A stretch of DNA of 5,707 bases from Aequorivita sp. (lineage in GTDB: Bacteria; Bacteroidota; Bacteroidia; Flavobacteriales; Flavobacteriaceae): positions 55,212 to 60,918 of the forward strand of contig NVXN01000011.1 in the NCBI GenBank assembly GCA_002733915.1. Reading direction: 5' to 3'. Every line of letters starts with the position of its first letter. The stretch's first letter is position 1. Made by a program: the position numbers and the translations under genes. Below are positions 1 through 5,707 of the stretch, piece by piece. The notes beneath the pieces were generated by a model that did no database searches, had not been told where the DNA came from, and saw only the letters and a program-made list of their open reading frames with translations.

Positions 1-1069
1 AAAATATTTTTTTTTGAAAACGATTTTCAATGATGTTGAACCCGTTTTGTTGGGCTTTGTTCCAAAGGTCTTGCCGGGAATATAATTGAACTGAGGCATC
101 GATGAATTTCTCTTTTGAAGTAGAAATCGTTCCGCCAAAAGGTAGCTCGCCGCACATTCCTTCCGCCCCGATTTCCGTGGTTACCGAGGGCAAGCCAAAG
201 CGCATGGCATCCAAAAGTTTTCCCTTTAAACCGGCACCAAACCGTAGGGGAGCCAATAGCACGCGATAGGTTTTCATCACAATCTCTAAATCATCTGCCC
301 ACCCCTTAATGAGAAAACCTTCTTTTATATTATTTAGCTGAAGCACTTGTTGCGGGGCATAGGCTCCGTAAATATGCAATTCGGCATCGGGAAGCTGTTG
401 TCTTATTTCCGGCCAAAGTTTTTTCAGTTGCAGCACCGAATCTACATTGGGCGCATGCAGCAAATTGCCGATGGCGAGAAAATTTTGCCGCTCCTCAAAA
501 GCGGGAGTGCTTTCTGAAACTGCTGTAACCAAAAAGGGCAAATAATAAAGTATTTCCGAAGCAATCTTAAACCTGTTTTGTAACAGTTCCATTTCATATT
601 CTGAAATAATAAGTGACAGATCGCATCTCAGGATGCTGGCCAGTTCGCGTTTGGCGATTTCCGAAAAAAGGTTCGCTTCTGAAACGGGCTTGCCGTCCTT
701 AATTGCTTCTTGTCTCGCTTTCCGCAAAAAGTGAAGATCTTCGGTGTCGAGAATTTTTAAGGCTTTCGGGCAGTTTTCGGAAACCCGCCAGCCGAATTGT
801 TCCTCGGTTATGTAGCGGTCAAAAACGACGATTTCGGGGTTCAATTTTTTTATAAATTCATCAAAGGAAACATCGTTCAACTTAATATTTTGTATTGAAA
901 TATGCTGCCTTTGAAGGTCTGCAGTCTTTTCGGAAACGGCAGCTGTACTGGCAAAGGTGATTTGGTACTTTTCTTCCTTGAATAATTCCATCAATTGCAT
1001 CATCCTACTACCCGCAGCAGTGGTGCTGGGCTCGGGAAAGGTGTGTCCGATTATTAAAAGTTGTTTCAA
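1..1069 (-). CDS. Glycosyltransferase, GT4-like (GT-B fold), C-terminus cut by window edge
   Basis: About 356 residues are visible and the reading frame is still open at the left edge, so the C-terminal end is missing. The protein probably transfers a sugar from a nucleotide-sugar donor during surface glycan synthesis at the inner face of the membrane; the donor and acceptor cannot be read from sequence. The N-terminus has a Rossmann-type strand followed by 'GHTFPEPSTTAAGSRMMQLI' (residues 8-27), typical of flavobacterial family-4 enzymes. The second domain begins near 'NFLAIGNLLHAPNVDS' (196-211). The donor-binding region is 'PLRFGAGLKGKLLDAM' (274-289) followed by 'GLPSVTTEIGAEGM'. The usual Glu of the 'lEAM' motif is Asp287 here. 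The start is TTG at 1069-1067: an in-frame TAA lies six codons upstream with no ATG or GTG between, and the first internal ATG (residue 23) would delete the first strand. The membrane-protein gene ends 50 bases upstream on the same strand, so the two may be co-transcribed. The family is confident; the precise role is unknown. Confidence 0.85.
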   Translation of the reverse strand, partial: MKQLLIIGHTFPEPSTTAAGSRMMQLMELFKEEKYQITFASTAAVSEKTADLQRQHISIQNIKLNDVSFDEFIKKLNPEIVVFDRYITEEQFGWRVSENCPKALKILDTEDLHFLRKARQEAIKDGKPVSEANLFSEIAKRELASILRCDLSLIISEYEMELLQNRFKIASEILYYLPFLVTAVSESTPAFEERQNFLAIGNLLHAPNVDSVLQLKKLWPEIRQQLPDAELHIYGAYAPQQVLQLNNIKEGFLIKGWADDLEIVMKTYRVLLAPLRFGAGLKGKLLDAMRFGLPSVTTEIGAEGMCGELPFGGTISTSKEKFIDASVQLYSRQDLWNKAQQNGFNIIENRFQKKIF

Positions 1070-1119
1070 GTTTTTGGTTTCGAATTACAGGTTTCGGAAT
1101 AAAAAAATTTATCGGTTGG

Positions 1120-1425
1120 TTAAAATCCGTAAAGCTCACACATCATTCCGAGATTAAAGAAAGCCGTAAGTGCTCCGAGAAAAAGCATTGCACTTACAAA
1201 AAGCGTGGCCAATATTACGATTTTATTTTTTGAGTGGTAATTTATATAATTGAGCGCCACTTGAAATAACAGTGCAATTGCCTGGGCAGACAACATACGC
1301 TGGGCACAGACAATGACGGGTTCTTTATAGTACAAAAAATAAGTTGCTAGCATCAACACTATATAAAGTACGGTTATCCCGAAAAGTACCGTTTTTGGAA
1401 ATTTGAAGCGTTGGGAGTTTCTCAT
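1120..1425 (-). CDS. Small integral membrane protein, 101 aa, function unknown
   Basis: I do not recognise this protein. A short basic N-terminus (MRNSQRFKFPK) is followed by three hydrophobic stretches, roughly residues 12-33, 44-63 and 69-92, which suggests a three-helix inner-membrane protein. Short polar loops lie between them ('YKEP', 'NYHSKNK'). Two cysteines (40 and 96) lie near the ends of predicted helices. The start is the ATG at 1425-1423: an in-frame TGA occurs six codons upstream and no other start codon lies between. A Bacteroidota-type -7 box just upstream and hydrophobic segments separated by charged loops support a real gene rather than a chance frame. It lies downstream of rimO across a 155-base gap and 50 bases upstream of the glycosyltransferase, in the same direction. 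A link to glycan synthesis is only a guess from position. Confidence 0.7.
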   Translation of the reverse strand: MRNSQRFKFPKTVLFGITVLYIVLMLATYFLYYKEPVIVCAQRMLSAQAIALLFQVALNYINYHSKNKIVILATLFVSAMLFLGALTAFFNLGMMCELYGF

Positions 1426-1441
1426 AACTGCGGGTTTCCTT

Positions 1442-1449
1442 CAAAGATA
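1442..1449 (-). promoter_or_regulatory. Putative promoter -7 box of the small membrane protein gene
   Basis: Read on the minus strand this is TATCTTTG, a full match to the Bacteroidota sigma -7 consensus TAnnTTTG. The -33 element is weak: TTC instead of TTG, 21 bases upstream (1471-1473). Transcription would start near 1437, leaving a leader of only about 12 bases before the ATG. The preceding gene is separated from this site by a repeat that may stop transcription, which fits an independent promoter. Confidence 0.5.
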
Positions 1450-1528
1450 ACAATTCAGCAATATATTTGTGAACTGTTACAATTTTGAATTATCTACCCA
1501 ACGTATGATTCGTCATTTAAAACAAAAA

Positions 1529-1579
1529 CCCTTCGACCACCCTTCGACTTCGCTCAGGACAAGCTGCTCAGGGTGACAG
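1529..1579. repeat. Dispersed-type TTCGAC/GCTCAGG intergenic repeat, possible rimO terminator
   Basis: The stretch contains 'CCCTTCGAC' (1529-1537), then a second 'CCCTTCGAC' (1540-1548), then 'TTCGCTCAGGACA' (1549-1561) and a partial second copy 'GCTCAGGGTGACAG' (1564-1577). I recognise the CCTTCGAC..GCTCAGG core from memory as a short repeat scattered between genes in Bacteroidota and other bacteria; this was not searched. The ends can pair: CACCCT (1538-1543) with AGGGTG (1570-1575), or ACCCT (1528-1532) with AGGGT (1570-1574). On the minus strand the second pairing is followed directly by TTTTGTTTT, so the element could end the rimO transcript two bases after its stop codon. The loops are long (26 and 37 bases), so terminator function is uncertain. 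Confidence 0.55.
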
Positions 1580-1580
1580 A

Positions 1581-2882
1581 TTAGATTACTTCGGCGTATA
1601 GGTCAAAGTCTTCGGCAGCAGTTATCTTTACTGTGAAAAATTCGCCAGTGCGCAGATAGCCTTCCTCGGCATTGATCAACACTTCGTTATCTACATCGGG
1701 ACTGTCAAATTCTGTTCTTCCCACAAAATAACCACCTTCCTTTCTGTCAATAACAACCTTAAATTCCTTACCAATTTTCATTTGGTTCAATTCCCAAGAA
1801 ATTTGTGATTGTATTTCCATAATCTGGTTTGCGCGATCCATTTTTACATCTTCTGGCACATCGTCCTCCAGATTATAGGCATGGGTGTTTTCTTCATGGG
1901 AATAAGTAAAACAGCCCAAACGCTCAAAACGCATGTCCTTTACCCATTGCTTTAGGGTTTGGAAATCTTCCTCGGTTTCGCCTGGATAGCCTACAATAAG
2001 CGTTGTGCGTATTGCCATGCCGGGAACGGCTGCCCGAAATTCCTCCAATAATTTTGTAGTTTTCGCTTTGGTGGTTCCGCGACGCATGGATTTCAAAATT
2101 GGATCGGCAATGTGCTGCAATGGAATGTCTATATAATTACAGATTTTAGGCTCGTTGCGCATTACTTCCAAAACGTCCATCGGGAAACCCGTTGGGAAAG
2201 CGTAGTGCAAACGTATCCATTCTATGCCTTCTACCTTTACTAGCTTTTGAAGCAGTTCTGCAAGGTTTCTTTTTTTGTATAGATCTAGTCCGTAATAGGT
2301 TAAATCCTGCGCAATTAAAATAAGTTCCTTTACCCCTTTTGCCGCAAGTTTTTCGGCTTCTGTTACCAAATCCTCCATCGGGGTGCTACGGTGTTTTCCG
2401 CGCATAATGGGGATTGCGCAAAACGAGCACGGACGGTCGCAACCTTCGGCTATTTTAAAATATGCGTAGTTTTTTGGGGTTGTTGTAATTCGTTCCCCAA
2501 TCAATTCGTGTTTATAATCGGCACCCAAAGCTTTCAGCAATCTGGGAAGCTCGGTAGTTCCAAAATACTCATCCACATTTGGAATTTCCTTTTGAAGGTC
2601 CGGCTTGTATCTTTCGGAAAGACAGCCCGTAACAAAAACCTTATCTACCAAGCCTTCTTCCTTTTTCTGAACAAACTCAAGAATGGTATTGATACTTTCC
2701 TCCTTTGCATTGGCAATAAAACCGCAGGTGTTTATCACCACGATATTGCCTTCCTCCTCATGAACAACTTCTTTATTGCTGGCGCGCAACTGCCCCATCA
2801 GCACCTCGCTGTCATACACATTTTTGGAGCAACCAAGGGTAACTACGTTTATCTTGTTCTTTTTTAAGGTTTTGGTACGCAT
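1581..2882 (-). CDS. rimO: Ribosomal protein uS12 methylthiotransferase RimO
   Basis: RimO is a cytoplasmic radical-SAM enzyme that adds a methylthio group to the conserved aspartate of ribosomal protein uS12. The 433-residue protein shows the full family layout. The N-terminal domain carries three cysteines for the auxiliary iron-sulfur cluster: Cys18 in 'TLGCSKN', Cys53 in 'NTCGF' and Cys87 in 'TGCLSE'. The radical-SAM motif CxxxCxxC is Cys148, Cys152 and Cys155 in 'EGCDRPCSFCAIP', followed by 'RGKHRS'. The core includes 'YIDIPLQH' (250-257) and 'TTLIVGYPGETEEDF' (293-307). A C-terminal TRAM domain covers about 366-433 and includes 'EFDSPDVDNEV' (391-401), which favours RimO over the tRNA enzyme MiaB. 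Length is normal and no key residue is missing. The ATG at 2882 is the first possible start, because an in-frame TGA lies two codons upstream; no Shine-Dalgarno sequence is present, as is usual in this phylum. The gene has its own promoter and is divergent from the peptidase gene. Confidence 0.97.
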   Translation of the reverse strand: MRTKTLKKNKINVVTLGCSKNVYDSEVLMGQLRASNKEVVHEEEGNIVVINTCGFIANAKEESINTILEFVQKKEEGLVDKVFVTGCLSERYKPDLQKEIPNVDEYFGTTELPRLLKALGADYKHELIGERITTTPKNYAYFKIAEGCDRPCSFCAIPIMRGKHRSTPMEDLVTEAEKLAAKGVKELILIAQDLTYYGLDLYKKRNLAELLQKLVKVEGIEWIRLHYAFPTGFPMDVLEVMRNEPKICNYIDIPLQHIADPILKSMRRGTTKAKTTKLLEEFRAAVPGMAIRTTLIVGYPGETEEDFQTLKQWVKDMRFERLGCFTYSHEENTHAYNLEDDVPEDVKMDRANQIMEIQSQISWELNQMKIGKEFKVVIDRKEGGYFVGRTEFDSPDVDNEVLINAEEGYLRTGEFFTVKITAAEDFDLYAEVI

Positions 2883-2948
2883 ACTTCAATTATATTTTTT
2901 ATTCAGAACATCTCATTTGCTATAGAGTCCTGAATTTTTAAAAGTGCG

Positions 2949-2977
2949 CAAAGATACCACGAAAAATCTGAAACAAA
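2949..2977 (-). promoter_or_regulatory. Promoter of rimO (TTTG-N17-TATCTTTG)
   Basis: On the minus strand TTTG (2977-2974) is followed after 17 bases by TATCTTTG (2956-2949). Both match the Bacteroidota housekeeping promoter pattern TTG / TAnnTTTG with acceptable spacing. The expected transcription start is near 2943, giving a leader of about 60 bases to the rimO ATG. This is the best promoter match in the window. Confidence 0.7.
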
Positions 2978-2992
2978 TGCCAAATTCCAATT

Positions 2993-3016
2993 ACTGCCAA
3001 CTGAGACTGAACACTG
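2993..3016. repeat. Degenerate ACTG short tandem repeat between divergent promoters
   Basis: ACTG occurs four times at 2993, 3000, 3006 and 3013, at spacings of 7, 6 and 7 bases, with variable bases between ('ACTGCCA', 'ACTGAG', 'ACTGAAC', 'ACTGCG'). Such loose ACTG heptads are familiar to me from intergenic DNA of flavobacteria, but this is recollection and not a search. The array lies between the rimO promoter and the peptidase -7 box. Its third unit supplies a CTG (3007-3009) at the position expected for a -33 element of the peptidase promoter. Confidence 0.45.
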
Positions 3017-3036
3017 CGACTTTTTAAGTAACTTTA
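3007..3036 (+). promoter_or_regulatory. Putative promoter of the S9 peptidase gene
   Basis: TAACTTTA (3029-3036) matches TAnnTTTG at five of the six fixed bases, and CTG (3007-3009) stands in for TTG at a 19-base spacing. The predicted transcription start is near 3041-3043, giving a short AT-rich leader of about 17 bases before the ATG. Both boxes deviate from consensus, so this is a weaker call than the rimO promoter. Confidence 0.4.
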
Positions 3037-3058
3037 CGCATCTAAAAATACTTTTAAA

Positions 3059-4957
3059 ATGAAAAAAATCATCTTCTTACTGGCCTTTCTTTGCGCCGGA
3101 ATTGTGTTTGCCCAAAAAACAATGACACCTGAACTTTTATGGCAGGTAAAAAAAGTGAGTGCTATAGGTATTTCCCCTGACGGAAAAGAACTTTTTTATA
3201 AAGTAGCAACTCCAAATGTGGAAGAGAATAGTTTTGATTCCAAATTTTACAAAATGCCAATTAGTGGAGGAAATTTTACTGAAATCTCTAAAGAGGAAGC
3301 AAAGGTTACCGACAAGAATCTTTCGCCAAACGGACAGTATATGCTGATTGATAAACCAGTACAGATAAAGGAAGTTACAGGAAAGGATATTTACAGCGAC
3401 CTCCCAAAAAGTGATGCCTATGTTTATACTTCCTTAGATTATAGGCATTGGGACACTTGGAACGATGGAACTTATAATCACGTTTTTTATAAGGATGTGA
3501 ACACCGGCGCCGAAACCGATATTACGCCGGGCCAGCCTTATTATACACCACAAAAACCATTTGGTGGTGATGAAGACTATATTTGGGGCCCAAAAGGTGA
3601 AAACATTTATTATGTAAGTAAAAAGAAAGCGGGCACTGATTATGCCCTAAGCACCAATACAGATATTTATAAATACAACCTTGCCAGCAAACAGACAGAA
3701 AATATTACCGAAGAAAACAAAGGCTATGATACCCAACCGGCCTTTTCAACAGAAGGTGCGCTAGCTTATCTTCAAATGAAAACGGATGGTTATGAAGCCG
3801 ATAAGAATGATATTATCGTTTTGGAAAATGGCGTAAAACAAAACCTTACTTCTCAATGGGATGGAACGGTTAACGGATTTCTTTGGGCAAATAATAATAA
3901 AGACATTTATTTCACGGCTCCAGTAGATGGAACACAACAAATTTTTAAAGTTGATTATCCCGGAAAGACACGAAAAATGGCGGTTGTTGAACAACTTTCA
4001 AAAGGGCAATTTGACGTTACGGGTATTGTTGCAGAAAAGAACGGACAACTGATTGTTACCCGAACAGATATGAACCACGCTTCGGAAATATTCTCTTTTG
4101 ATTTGAAGAGCAAAACCTTTAAGCAACTTACGCAAGTAAATAACGAATTCTACGGAAAACTTGATTTGCCAACAGTTGAAAAGAGAATGGTAACAACTAA
4201 AGACGGCAAGCAAATGTTGGTTTGGGTTATTCTTCCTCCCAACTTTGACAAAAACAAAAAATACCCAACGCTACTTTATGCACAGGGTGGGCCACAATCG
4301 GCACTTTCACAGTTTTACTCTACACGATGGAATTTTCAATTGATGGCTTCCCAGGGTTACATTATTGTAGCACCAAACCGCCGCGGAATGCCGGGTCACG
4401 GCGTGGAATGGAACGAAGCTATAAGTGGCGATTGGGGTGGCGGTGCTATGCAGGATTACCTAGATGCCATTGACGATATTTCTAAAGAACCCTATGTGGA
4501 CAAAGACCGATTGGGCGCTATTGGAGCTAGTTTTGGTGGTTATTCCGTGTTTTGGTTGGCAGGAAATCACAATGGACGTTTCAAAACCTTTATTGCCCAC
4601 GACGGTGTTTTTGATACCCGAGCAATGTACGGAACCACTGAGGAATTATTTTTTGTGAACTACGATATGGGCGGTGCTTATTGGGAAAAAGACAATGCGA
4701 AGGCACAAAAAGCCTTTAATGAATTCAATCCTACAACCTATGTTGATAAATGGGATACTCCTATTATGATCGTGCAGGGCGGAAAAGATTATCGTGTGCC
4801 TATCGAACAAGGACTGGGTGCTTTTCAGGCAGCACAGTTAAAGGGAATAAAAAGCAAACTGGTTTATTTTCCTGAAGAAAACCACTGGGTCTTGCAGCCA
4901 CAGAACGCGCTCGTTTGGCAACGAGAGTTTTTTAATTGGCTGAAGGAAACACTCTAA
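3059..4957 (+). CDS. dpp5: Secreted S9-family serine peptidase, dipeptidyl peptidase 5-like
   Basis: This 632-residue prolyl-oligopeptidase-family enzyme probably removes dipeptides from the N-terminus of oligopeptides in the periplasm. A signal peptide (residues 1-18) ends in 'VFA', with Gln19 as the likely mature N-terminus; there is no lipobox and no visible C-terminal type IX secretion domain. Residues 20 to about 370 look like a beta-propeller with blade motifs such as 'IGISPDGKELFYK' (36-48), 'NLSPNGQYMLI' (87-97) and 'WGPKGENIYYVS' (176-187). The alpha/beta-hydrolase domain follows: 'LLYAQGGPQ' (405-413), nucleophile Ser491 in 'GASFGGY', Asp577 in 'GGKDYRVP' and His609 in 'EENHWV'. From memory, the catalytic domain closely resembles Porphyromonas gingivalis DPP5 ('VLPPNFDKNKKYP', 'ISGDWGG', 'WVLQPQNA'), which prefers Ala or hydrophobic P1 residues. 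This protein is somewhat shorter than that one (684 residues as I recall). The gene ends in tandem TAA stops, converges on ftsY and has its own promoter and terminator. The family call is firm; the DPP5 assignment is likely but unaligned. Confidence 0.9.
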   Translation: MKKIIFLLAFLCAGIVFAQKTMTPELLWQVKKVSAIGISPDGKELFYKVATPNVEENSFDSKFYKMPISGGNFTEISKEEAKVTDKNLSPNGQYMLIDKPVQIKEVTGKDIYSDLPKSDAYVYTSLDYRHWDTWNDGTYNHVFYKDVNTGAETDITPGQPYYTPQKPFGGDEDYIWGPKGENIYYVSKKKAGTDYALSTNTDIYKYNLASKQTENITEENKGYDTQPAFSTEGALAYLQMKTDGYEADKNDIIVLENGVKQNLTSQWDGTVNGFLWANNNKDIYFTAPVDGTQQIFKVDYPGKTRKMAVVEQLSKGQFDVTGIVAEKNGQLIVTRTDMNHASEIFSFDLKSKTFKQLTQVNNEFYGKLDLPTVEKRMVTTKDGKQMLVWVILPPNFDKNKKYPTLLYAQGGPQSALSQFYSTRWNFQLMASQGYIIVAPNRRGMPGHGVEWNEAISGDWGGGAMQDYLDAIDDISKEPYVDKDRLGAIGASFGGYSVFWLAGNHNGRFKTFIAHDGVFDTRAMYGTTEELFFVNYDMGGAYWEKDNAKAQKAFNEFNPTTYVDKWDTPIMIVQGGKDYRVPIEQGLGAFQAAQLKGIKSKLVYFPEENHWVLQPQNALVWQREFFNWLKETL

Positions 4958-4998
4958 TAAGAGAGAAGAGAAGAAAAGAGAAAAGATTAAAGACTTTG

Positions 4999-5050
4999 GC
5001 CACGAATTTAAGAATAAAAAATATTCATGAATTCGTGGCTTATTTTTTTT
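4999..5050 (+). terminator. Intrinsic terminator of the peptidase gene, possibly bidirectional with ftsY
   Basis: A perfect 10-base stem, GCCACGAATT (4999-5008) with AATTCGTGGC (5030-5039), encloses a second 5-base stem, GAATA (5012-5016) with TATTC (5022-5026), around an AAAAA loop. The two stems are separated by a 3-by-3 internal loop. TTATTTTTTTT follows immediately (5040-5050), giving a classic U tract for plus-strand transcripts. In the other direction the hairpin lies about 20 bases past the ftsY stop and is followed by a T-rich run that is less regular, so it may also serve ftsY. Confidence 0.85.
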
Positions 5051-5058
5051 CAAAGAAA

Positions 5059-5706
5059 TTACTTAAAGAAAGAATCTACAAACTCAAATTTGTTAAATAC
5101 CTGAAGATCTTCCATTCCCTCGCCTACGCCAATATACTTCACAGGAATCTGGAATTGATCACTAATCCCGATCACCACGCCTCCCTTGGCAGTTCCATCT
5201 AGTTTTGTGACGGCAAGAGATGTAACTTCGGTTGCGGCGGTAAACTGCTTGGCTTGTTCAAAAGCATTTTGTCCTGTAGAACCATCCAACACCAAAAGCA
5301 CATCGTGCGGCGCATCGGGAACTACCTTTTGCATTACACGTTTCACCTTTGTAAGCTCGTTCATTAAGTTCACTTTGTTGTGAAGTCGGCCAGCAGTATC
5401 AATGATAACCACATCTGCATTTTGGTTTACAGCACTTTGCAAAGTATCAAACGCAACGCTGGCAGGATCGCTGCCCATGCTTTGCTTTACGATTGTAACA
5501 TCAGTTCTATCTGCCCAAATTTGAAGCTGGTCAATTGCCGCAGCCCGGAAAGTATCCGCAGCACCCAAAACTACTTTCTTTCCAGCTTTTTTAAATTGAT
5601 AGGCAAGTTTACCAATAGTAGTTGTTTTCCCCACGCCATTTACACCCACAACCATAATAACATAAGGCTTTTTGTGTACGGGGATTTCAAAATCTGTGGC
5701 GTTTCC
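5059..5706 (-). CDS. ftsY: Signal recognition particle receptor FtsY, C-terminal GTPase part
   Basis: FtsY is the membrane-associated GTPase that receives ribosome-nascent chain complexes from SRP (Ffh) and passes them to the Sec translocon. The window holds the last 215 residues; the reading frame continues past the right edge, so the N-terminal A/N region is missing. An internal ATG at 5655 is not the start, because 17 in-frame codons upstream of it read 'DFEIPVHKKPYVI', which belongs to the domain. Numbered within the fragment, visible motifs are G1 'GVNGVGKTTT' (21-30), the SRP-GTPase insertion motif 'DTFRAAAIDQL' (51-61), G3 'DTAGR' (103-107), G4 'TKLDGTAKGG' (167-176) and the closing 'GVGEGMEDLQVF' (193-204). 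The DTFRAAA and 'DLQVF' signatures mark an SRP GTPase. FtsY is favoured over Ffh because the protein ends right after the G domain ('FVDSFFK'), with no M domain. The gene converges on the peptidase gene and probably shares its terminator. Confidence 0.96.
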   Translation of the reverse strand, partial: GNATDFEIPVHKKPYVIMVVGVNGVGKTTTIGKLAYQFKKAGKKVVLGAADTFRAAAIDQLQIWADRTDVTIVKQSMGSDPASVAFDTLQSAVNQNADVVIIDTAGRLHNKVNLMNELTKVKRVMQKVVPDAPHDVLLVLDGSTGQNAFEQAKQFTAATEVTSLAVTKLDGTAKGGVVIGISDQFQIPVKYIGVGEGMEDLQVFNKFEFVDSFFK

Positions 5707-5707
5707 A

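Noticed and set aside
1104..1111. Minus-strand TAAATTTT as a separate promoter for the glycosyltransferase
   Set aside because: It is AT-rich sequence lacking the final G of the consensus and has no TTG at a suitable distance upstream. Co-transcription with the preceding gene is at least as likely.
957..1157. Open frame of 66 codons on the plus strand
   Set aside because: It overlaps the start of the glycosyltransferase and the end of the membrane-protein gene on the other strand, and has no protein-like features.
2391..2867. Open frame of 158 codons on the plus strand inside rimO
   Set aside because: It is antisense to the conserved N-terminal and radical-SAM coding region of rimO. Its translation has no recognisable domain, and it is explained by codon bias of the real gene.
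4464..4658. Plus-strand frame inside the peptidase gene
   Set aside because: It lies out of frame within the catalytic domain around Ser491, where the peptidase reading is unambiguous.
4838..5202. Small frames on both strands across the peptidase-ftsY junction
   Set aside because: They read through the purine tract, the terminator hairpin and conserved coding sequence of both neighbours, so they are shadows.
5653..5655. ATG as the start of ftsY
   Set aside because: The frame continues upstream to the window edge with FtsY-like residues, and a start here would fall inside the G domain.
1..5707. Mobile element, phage, CRISPR, defence system or biosynthetic cluster
   Set aside because: No transposase, integrase, regularly spaced repeat array, toxin-antitoxin pair or cluster-type enzyme is visible in either strand. 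The genes are ordinary chromosomal ones.

Overview
The window reads as chromosomal DNA of a Bacteroidota bacterium, most probably a member of the Flavobacteriaceae. The evidence is AT-rich sequence, no Shine-Dalgarno-like leaders, promoter boxes of the Bacteroidota type (TTG about 17-23 bases upstream of TAnnTTTG), an N-terminal sequence of RimO that I recognise from flavobacteria, and a secretion signal ending in the typical 'VFA-Q'. No RNA gene, CRISPR array, insertion sequence, integrase or phage gene was seen.

Layout. Positions 1-1069 (minus) hold most of a family-4-type glycosyltransferase that runs off the left edge and must start at a TTG codon. Positions 1120-1425 (minus) encode a 101-residue membrane protein of unknown function, 50 bases upstream of the glycosyltransferase, with its own promoter box. 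Positions 1426-1580 are non-coding and contain a dispersed-type 'TTCGAC..GCTCAGG' repeat. Positions 1581-2882 (minus) encode RimO, the methylthiotransferase of ribosomal protein S12. A 176-base divergent intergenic region carries the rimO promoter, a short degenerate ACTG repeat and a probable promoter for the next gene. Positions 3059-4957 (plus) encode a secreted S9-family serine peptidase that resembles dipeptidyl peptidase 5. A 101-base convergent intergenic region carries a strong hairpin terminator. Positions 5059-5706 (minus) hold the C-terminal GTPase part of FtsY, the signal-recognition-particle receptor, which runs off the right edge.

How the parts relate. FtsY and RimO are housekeeping proteins of protein targeting and ribosome modification. 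From memory they are often close neighbours in Bacteroidota. Here the peptidase gene sits between them in the opposite orientation with its own promoter and terminator, so each of the three is probably its own transcription unit. The peptidase would act in the periplasm on oligopeptides. The glycosyltransferase would build a cell-surface polysaccharide or glycan, and may be co-transcribed with the small membrane protein.

I see no new defence, mobile or biosynthetic system. The most unusual content is intergenic: each of the three larger gaps carries a different short repeat or palindrome of a kind I believe is dispersed in Bacteroidota genomes.
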